Shown here: positions 9,037-13,835 of the stretch, piece after piece
How positions within the stretch are numbered: position 1 is the first letter of the stretch
Layout: each line of letters begins with the position of its first letter
Origin: Candidatus Sivonenia alaskensis PMM_0068
Lineage (GTDB): Bacteria > Cyanobacteriota > Cyanobacteriia > Gloeobacterales > PMM-0068
NCBI GenBank assembly: GCA_949127685.1
Contig: CASBPW010000161.1
Coordinates: 1-16,274, forward strand
Direction: 5' to 3'
DNA length: 16,274 bases
Made by a program: the position numbers and the translations under genes
Notes under the pieces: generated by a model
What the model saw: only the letters and a program-made list of their open reading frames with translations
Databases searched by the model: none
What the model was told of the DNA's origin: nothing

Positions 9037-10056
9037 TTACATGTCCCCCATCCTGTGGTCTGCCGATTGACTTCCCTCTTTCGATAGGACCTCAAAAGAT
9101 CCCATGCAGCCCCGTTCAGCAATGTAGTCCTGGTGAGGGTGGAACATATACATCCCCGGATAGCGATAGGCAAATTCCAGAATGTGTCGTTCGGTAGTGC
9201 CCATAGTGATAACGTCTGTTTCTTCACTGGGCGTAAGAGTGCGACCCGTACGATAAACCTGAAACATATTGGCGTGCAGATGAAAGGTCACCACCGGGTC
9301 CAGTTCAATCATATTGAGCAGATAGAGCCGGATTAATTGGTCTTGCTGGATCGGAATCGGGTGACGCATGTAGTAATTTGGCAGCCCATTAAATGCATAG
9401 AACTCATTCTTCAGGTCTTCGTTGATATCGTAACCACCCATCACCATCACCATTTCATCGGCAGGAGGGCGTCCTCCCGGAGGGTCAATAATGAACATGC
9501 CATACAAGCCCTTGCCCACATGGCGGGTGACCGGAGCCACATGGCAATGGTAGAGGTGCACCCCAAAGGGCTCAGCATCGAACTCGTAAACCGTGGCTGT
9601 GCCATTACGCACAGGCCGTAGCCCATCCATACCCGCAGGATGCATTCCATGAAAGTGCATGGAGTGAGCATGCCCCCCTTTATTAAAAAACACCACCCGA
9701 ATCCGGTCCCCTTCCGTCGCCCGGAGGGTTGGCCCCGGCACTCTGCCATTGAAGTTCCAGCTCACAAAAGAGACTGCACTATTCAGTTGAATGATTGAGG
9801 TGCCCGCCGTGATTTGAAATTCTCGGACAGTCTTGCCATCTTCCTGCTTGAGCGTCCCATAATCGAACTCCCGCAGAACTTTCAGCGGATTTTGACCGGT
9901 GATCGTCGGAGCATCGACAGGAAGAGCAGGGATCTGAATAGCCTTCTGCCCGTTAAACTGTCTAAGGGCAAGTGCGGCTCCGCTCACTCCTAGCCCTGCA
10001 AGTCCCAGTTGAAGTAAAGTCCGTCGGTTGATCGATTGAAAAGCTTTAGGGAGCAC
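9037..10056 (-). CDS. Tat-exported two-domain multicopper oxidase (putative ferroxidase)
   Basis: A 339-residue copper oxidase. The N terminus has a twin-arginine signal (NRRTLLQL then a hydrophobic stretch to ~31), so the folded enzyme is probably exported. Two cupredoxin domains follow. All eight His expected for a trinuclear copper cluster are seen as four HxH pairs: H134/H136, H170/H172, H259/H261 and H306/H308. A type-1 copper site exists only in domain 1: Cys171 (YHCH), His179, axial position Leu184, and an upstream His129 or His131. In domain 2 the Cys of HCH is replaced by Pro (HPH), so no type-1 site. This is the arrangement called type C among two-domain oxidases, with Cys-His spacing like nitrite reductase NirK. 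The start is GTG at 10056, with TAG two codons upstream and no Shine-Dalgarno. Neighbouring FTR1 and EfeO-like genes suggest iron oxidation; laccase, manganese or cuprous oxidase activity is also possible. Confidence 0.9.
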   Translation of the reverse strand: MLPKAFQSINRRTLLQLGLAGLGVSGAALALRQFNGQKAIQIPALPVDAPTITGQNPLKVLREFDYGTLKQEDGKTVREFQITAGTSIIQLNSAVSFVSWNFNGRVPGPTLRATEGDRIRVVFFNKGGHAHSMHFHGMHPAGMDGLRPVRNGTATVYEFDAEPFGVHLYHCHVAPVTRHVGKGLYGMFIIDPPGGRPPADEMVMVMGGYDINEDLKNEFYAFNGLPNYYMRHPIPIQQDQLIRLYLLNMIELDPVVTFHLHANMFQVYRTGRTLTPSEETDVITMGTTERHILEFAYRYPGMYMFHPHQDYIAERGCMGSFEVLSKEGSQSADHRMGDM

Positions 10057-10070
10057 AGGCTAAATGCATT

Positions 10071-10099
10071 AATTTACTAGAATGTGTTCATCTTATCAA
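10071..10099 (-). promoter_or_regulatory. Predicted promoter of the multicopper oxidase gene
   Basis: On the minus strand TTGATA (10094-10099; 5 of 6) and TAAATT (10071-10076; 4 of 6) are separated by 17 bp. The predicted transcription start would fall only about 8 nt before the GTG codon at 10056, implying an almost leaderless mRNA, in agreement with the absence of a Shine-Dalgarno. TTTACA, 11 nt further upstream, is an alternative -35 that would need another -10. Confidence 0.4.
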
Positions 10100-10195
10100 T
10101 TCACTGTAAAGAATCTTTCGCAGTAACTTAAAAAGCACAGTCATGTTTCTGCCCATAGGACTCAGAGCAAAACGCTCAGGTTTACCTTAATCCCC

Positions 10196-12742
10196 ATGCC
10201 TATCGATATCACCTCCCTCATCACTCCAGACATTCAAACGCCTGCTCGCTATCTGGGCAATGAATGGGGAGCCTTTCGCAAACCTTGGGAATCGAGACAG
10301 GTGCACTGGGTTTTGAGTTATCCCGAGATTTATGAGGTGGGAGCTTCTAACCTGGGGCATATCATTCTTTATTCCATTCTCAATAGCCAGCCCAGGCAAC
10401 TGTGCGACCGGACCTATCTACCCGCCACCGACTTTAGCCAAAACCTCCGTCAGCATAAGATTCCTCTGTTTGCCGTGGAATCCAGAAAGCCTTTACAGGA
10501 CTTCGATGTTATGGGTATTTCTCTAGCCTACGAGTTGGGGGCGACCAATGTACTGGAGATGCTGGAATTAGCCCAAATTCCCTTGTTAGCGACCGACCGA
10601 CCGCTAGCCTGGACCGGAGATAACGGCATTCCTCTGGTTTTTGCTGGGGGACCGACCGCCACCTCCAACCCAGAGCCCTATAGTCCCTTTTTTGATTTCT
10701 TTGTCCTGGGAGATGGCGAAGAGGTGCTTCCTGAGATTGGCTTAGTTTTGGAAGGAGCTAAAAGCCAAGATTTGAACCGGACGGAAGTGCTCTTGGACTT
10801 AGCCCATGTCCCGGGAGTCTATGTCCCCAATTTGTACAGACGAGATGAACAAGGAAATTTGAAACCCCTTGTTCAAGGGATTCCTGAACGAGTACTACGC
10901 AGGGTGGCCAGTCCCATGCCCCGCTACTCCATTGGTCTCGTTCCCTATGTATCTACGATCCATGACCGACTGGTTATGGAAGTGCGCCGCGGTTGTACCC
11001 GCGGTTGTCGTTTTTGCCAACCCGGAATGCTGACTCGTCCCGCCCGTGACGTGGACCCCGAAGAGCTCATCCAAGCCATGGAAGAAGGCTTAGAAGCCAC
11101 GGGCTATAACGAATTTTCCCTGTCTTCCCTCAGTTGTTCGGATTATCTTTCCCTTCCTTATGTAGGAGCACGCCTCCAAGAAACCCTAGCCGGCAAAGAA
11201 GTATCCGTCAGCCTGCCGTCTCAGCGCGTGGACCGATTCGATGACCAATTGGCCCAAGTATTTGGTCAAGGCAATCGCAAGCCGAGTCTCACGTTTGCCC
11301 CAGAAGCAGGAACCCAGCGTCTGCGGGATGTCATCAACAAAGGGCTGACCGATGCTGAGTTACTGCGGGGGATCAAGACGGCCTACGACCATGGCTGGAA
11401 ACAAGTCAAGCTCTATTTCATGATTGGCCATCCCACCGAAACCGATGAAGATGTGGTGGGTATTGCTGAGACCATTCGCTGGTTGCGTAAAGAATGCAAT
11501 AGCAAAGGACCCATGCAATTCCAGTTGACGATCTCCAACTTTACCCCTAAACCGCATACCCCTTTTCAGTGGCATCATGTTTCCACCGAAGCCTTTGAAC
11601 ACAAACAGGCCCTCCTGAAAGAAGCATTCCACGGCATGTATGGCGTCAGGGTCAACTACACAGACGTGCGGCTCTCCGCTATGGAAGAAGTTCTAGGCCG
11701 AGCCGGACAGGAATTTGCCCCGATTGTTCAGCGCGCCTGGGAATTGGGAGCAGGGATGGATGCCTGGTATGACGGGGTAGAAAAAGTTTATAAAGCTTGG
11801 TCCCAAGCCCTAGCGGAACATGGACTTGACTGGAATAGCCCCGTACCGGAGGTGGAGGATGTGCTTGCCTGGGATTTTATTGATACGGGCATTGATAAAG
11901 CATGGTTGGTGGCTGATTATGCGAGGGCCTTGGCCACAACCGTAGTCCCGGATTGTTCGTTTGAGGGATGTTCCCACTGTGGGATCTGCGGGGAAGATTT
12001 TGGGGCCAATCTATCGCTGCCTATCCCCACGATGCCTGAAGTTCAACTTCCAACGGATCGTGGGCCGCACCAAGAGCGTCACCGTCTGCGGATACGTTTT
12101 GGAAAATTGGAAGAACTGCGATTTATCGGGCATTTAGACCTGATTCGACTCTTGGAGCGAGCCTGTCGCCGTGCCCAGTTACCCATGCACTTTAGCGAAG
12201 GGTTTCACCCGCTTCCGAAAATAGCCGTGGCTACCGCTCTGCCCTTGGGCATGACCAGTACCGCAGAAATCGCAGAATTTGAACTGTATCGGGAGGTGGC
12301 AACCCAAGAATTTCTTACCCAACTTCAAGCCCAACTTCCCCCAGAAATTCCCCTCTTCACCGCGGAAGTCGTGGAGGCTAAAGCTCCACCGGCTGGGGCC
12401 ATCCTCAAAGAAGTAGGCTATGACCTAACCTTCAGCGGAGGAGAAGATTGGGCCCAACTGGTGGATAGCTTACGCAACAGCCCCAAGCTGATGGTCCAGC
12501 GCACCCATCGCAAATCCGGGAAAGTATGGCCCCTTGATGTACGTTTTTGGTTACATGATCTAGAGCTATTAAACGTAACGAACGAAGTTGCTGTACTCCG
12601 TTATCGATCCAGCTACACCAAAGATGGAGCGACGATAAAGCCTAGTGACCTTGAACAATTAGTCCAGGCTGAACACAGAGCGATTACAGGCAAAGAGCTT
12701 CTTATTCAGTTAGTTCATAGCCACCGTTGTTATCTGAATTAG
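10196..12742 (+). CDS. Fused radical SAM / DUF2344 protein (TIGR03960-TIGR03936 type)
   Basis: An 848-residue cytoplasmic protein joining two conserved units that many bacteria encode as neighbouring genes. Residues ~30-240 resemble a B12-binding-like Rossmann region (GGPTATSNPEPYSPFFDFFV, GDGEE). Residues ~250-500 are a radical SAM barrel with CTRGCRFC: Cys267, Cys271 and Cys274 bind the [4Fe-4S] cluster that cleaves S-adenosylmethionine. A further cluster Cys587, Cys592, Cys595, Cys598 (Cx4Cx2Cx2C) ends this part and may bind metal or a second cluster. Residues ~627-848 are DUF2344 (FIGHLDLIRLLERA, FSEGFHPLPKIAVATALPLG). The reaction and substrate are not known; an RNA or ribosome link has been suggested from gene context in other bacteria. 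The ATG at 10196 matches the usual family start and lacks a strong Shine-Dalgarno. It is divergent from the oxidase gene, with 139 bp between. No strong terminator follows the stop at 12742. Confidence 0.92.
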   Translation: MPIDITSLITPDIQTPARYLGNEWGAFRKPWESRQVHWVLSYPEIYEVGASNLGHIILYSILNSQPRQLCDRTYLPATDFSQNLRQHKIPLFAVESRKPLQDFDVMGISLAYELGATNVLEMLELAQIPLLATDRPLAWTGDNGIPLVFAGGPTATSNPEPYSPFFDFFVLGDGEEVLPEIGLVLEGAKSQDLNRTEVLLDLAHVPGVYVPNLYRRDEQGNLKPLVQGIPERVLRRVASPMPRYSIGLVPYVSTIHDRLVMEVRRGCTRGCRFCQPGMLTRPARDVDPEELIQAMEEGLEATGYNEFSLSSLSCSDYLSLPYVGARLQETLAGKEVSVSLPSQRVDRFDDQLAQVFGQGNRKPSLTFAPEAGTQRLRDVINKGLTDAELLRGIKTAYDHGWKQVKLYFMIGHPTETDEDVVGIAETIRWLRKECNSKGPMQFQLTISNFTPKPHTPFQWHHVSTEAFEHKQALLKEAFHGMYGVRVNYTDVRLSAMEEVLGRAGQEFAPIVQRAWELGAGMDAWYDGVEKVYKAWSQALAEHGLDWNSPVPEVEDVLAWDFIDTGIDKAWLVADYARALATTVVPDCSFEGCSHCGICGEDFGANLSLPIPTMPEVQLPTDRGPHQERHRLRIRFGKLEELRFIGHLDLIRLLERACRRAQLPMHFSEGFHPLPKIAVATALPLGMTSTAEIAEFELYREVATQEFLTQLQAQLPPEIPLFTAEVVEAKAPPAGAILKEVGYDLTFSGGEDWAQLVDSLRNSPKLMVQRTHRKSGKVWPLDVRFWLHDLELLNVTNEVAVLRYRSSYTKDGATIKPSDLEQLVQAEHRAITGKELLIQLVHSHRCYLN

Positions 12743-12796
12743 AGTAACAAGTTAAAACCACTCGACACCCGTGGGTTGGGCCATATCCAAATCCAG

Positions 12797-13117
12797 CTAT
12801 ATAGCTTCCTGTCCTATGTGGCGAGAATGGTGGGTACTCCCTGTCAGCCACATTTCATCTTGTGGGATATGGGCGTGGGCATATTGAAAGGGCTGAACAG
12901 AATTAAATGATCTGGAGATCGCAGGAGAAACAACCGCCATACTTTCCAGAGGTTTAGCCTCAAGTCGTTCTTCACAGGTAAAAACAAGTACTCCCATCCG
13001 GCAGGCTTGCCATTCACCACGCACGGGTACATTCATAAGCCTACAGAGGCCTTGTGTCCCATGATCTTGGCCATAATATTTACAAAACCTGCAATTATTT
13101 AAAACACTTTGTTCCAT
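12797..13117 (-). CDS. Small CxxC-motif protein, probably conserved in cyanobacteria
   Basis: A 106-residue protein whose N-terminal half holds regularly spaced cysteines: Cys9 and Cys12 (CRFC), Cys25 (GLCRLMNVPV), Cys39 (WQACRMG) and Cys48. The pattern CxxC-x12-C-x13-C, with KYYG, G.C.L..PV.GEW.AC between, resembles small cyanobacterial proteins of unknown function that I recall; a zinc or iron-sulfur site is plausible but unproven. The C-terminal half (~55-106) is low in recognisable motifs and probably flexible, with several His. There is no signal peptide. The start is ATG at 13117, without a Shine-Dalgarno. It is convergent with the radical SAM fusion gene (54 bp between stops, no clear terminator) and lies 150 bp downstream of the unrecognised gene on the same strand. 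Confidence 0.7.
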   Translation of the reverse strand: MEQSVLNNCRFCKYYGQDHGTQGLCRLMNVPVRGEWQACRMGVLVFTCEERLEAKPLESMAVVSPAISRSFNSVQPFQYAHAHIPQDEMWLTGSTHHSRHIGQEAI

Positions 13118-13227
13118 AGAGAAGAATCAGAAGATGCTCTCCAATCGTCCCAGTCGTCCAGATTTTTGTTGATCTCCCCAAAGTCCTCTCACAGAAGGTT
13201 TTAGGCGATCCCTGATCAAAAAATTTT

Positions 13228-13270
13228 CTTAAGATTCTCTTAAGTATTGGTACACATCTCGCAATACTTA
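13228..13270 (-). terminator. Two overlapping hairpins with a T-run (terminator or attenuator-like)
   Basis: Read on the minus strand, TAAGTATTG (13270-13262) pairs perfectly with CAATACTTA (13249-13241) around 12 nt. A second hairpin CTTAAGA-GAA-TCTTAAG (13244-13228) follows and leads into AAAATTTTTT. The hairpins share 13241-13244, so only one can be complete at a time. The first stem starts at the TAA stop of the upstream gene. The second hairpin plus T-run looks like a weak AT-rich terminator between this gene and the small CxxC gene. Read by eye, no folding energies. Confidence 0.45.
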
Positions 13271-13750
13271 GCCCAAAAGCAGGTCTGATTCCCACCATCC
13301 GTAGCAGTGGCTTTCATGAGCCACCATCAGGAAGTGACGGCAGCATCCCACCGTCAGTTCGGCCCAAAAATCTTTGAGATGGTCTATGGGCACTAGAATT
13401 GGATATTGAGATTCCCCAAAGACAATACGCAGAAACGTATCTTCATGGGTGTAGTCATTGAACTGGACGATCCCTCCATAACCTTGATAATCAATATCAA
13501 AGGCGAGACGTTCGCTTTCTTTGGCGTAACTACCCCCAATGGCAAGCCCTAAGACGGGCGCTTCCCGTGGAATAAGATAGTGATAAGGAGGCTGGGTCCG
13601 AAAAGATTCTGCCTCAGCACGGGAGAGTCGAATCAGTACACCCCAGAAAGGGGCTCCATCCCCCCACCGCTTCAGGGGAGGCAGAACATAGGAGCTTTGA
13701 TTAAGCTGATTTCGCAACTGTTGTTGAAGATGCTCGGTAGCGTTAGTCAT
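13268..13750 (-). CDS. Unrecognised 160-residue protein
   Basis: I do not recognise this protein. The best start is ATG at 13750 (MTNATEHLQQQLRNQLNQ); a longer frame extends 57 codons upstream but runs across the divergent DHH-fusion gene start, so it is rejected. The N terminus is a short Gln/Asn/Leu-rich helix. The rest is rich in aromatics and beta-like segments (FWGVLIRLSR, YHYLIPREAPVLGLAIGG, AFDIDYQGYGGIVQFNDY, PILVPIDHLKDFWAELTVGCCRHFL split here into parts), ending GWWESDLLLG. There is no signal peptide or membrane helix, so it is probably cytoplasmic. It is divergent from the DHH-CBS-nucleotidyltransferase gene (85 bp between starts) and upstream of the small CxxC gene. The stop lies inside the hairpin region 13228-13270. 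Confidence 0.65.
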   Translation of the reverse strand: MTNATEHLQQQLRNQLNQSSYVLPPLKRWGDGAPFWGVLIRLSRAEAESFRTQPPYHYLIPREAPVLGLAIGGSYAKESERLAFDIDYQGYGGIVQFNDYTHEDTFLRIVFGESQYPILVPIDHLKDFWAELTVGCCRHFLMVAHESHCYGWWESDLLLG

Positions 13751-13835
13751 TGATATATATTTTGCGCTTATTTCTAATACTCGCAATAGCGGCATCCGGG
13801 CATTTAGGATAGAAATTAATAGCTCTTTGGATATT

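Noticed and set aside
10053..10070. Short leader frame ATGCATTTAGCC... overlapping the oxidase start
   Set aside because: Only seven codons, no ribosome-binding site, and no repeated regulatory codon pattern.
13762..13786. TTGCG/CGCAA inverted repeat between the divergent starts at 13750 and 13836
   Set aside because: Only 5 bp with a 15-nt spacer; likely by chance in 85 bp of sequence.
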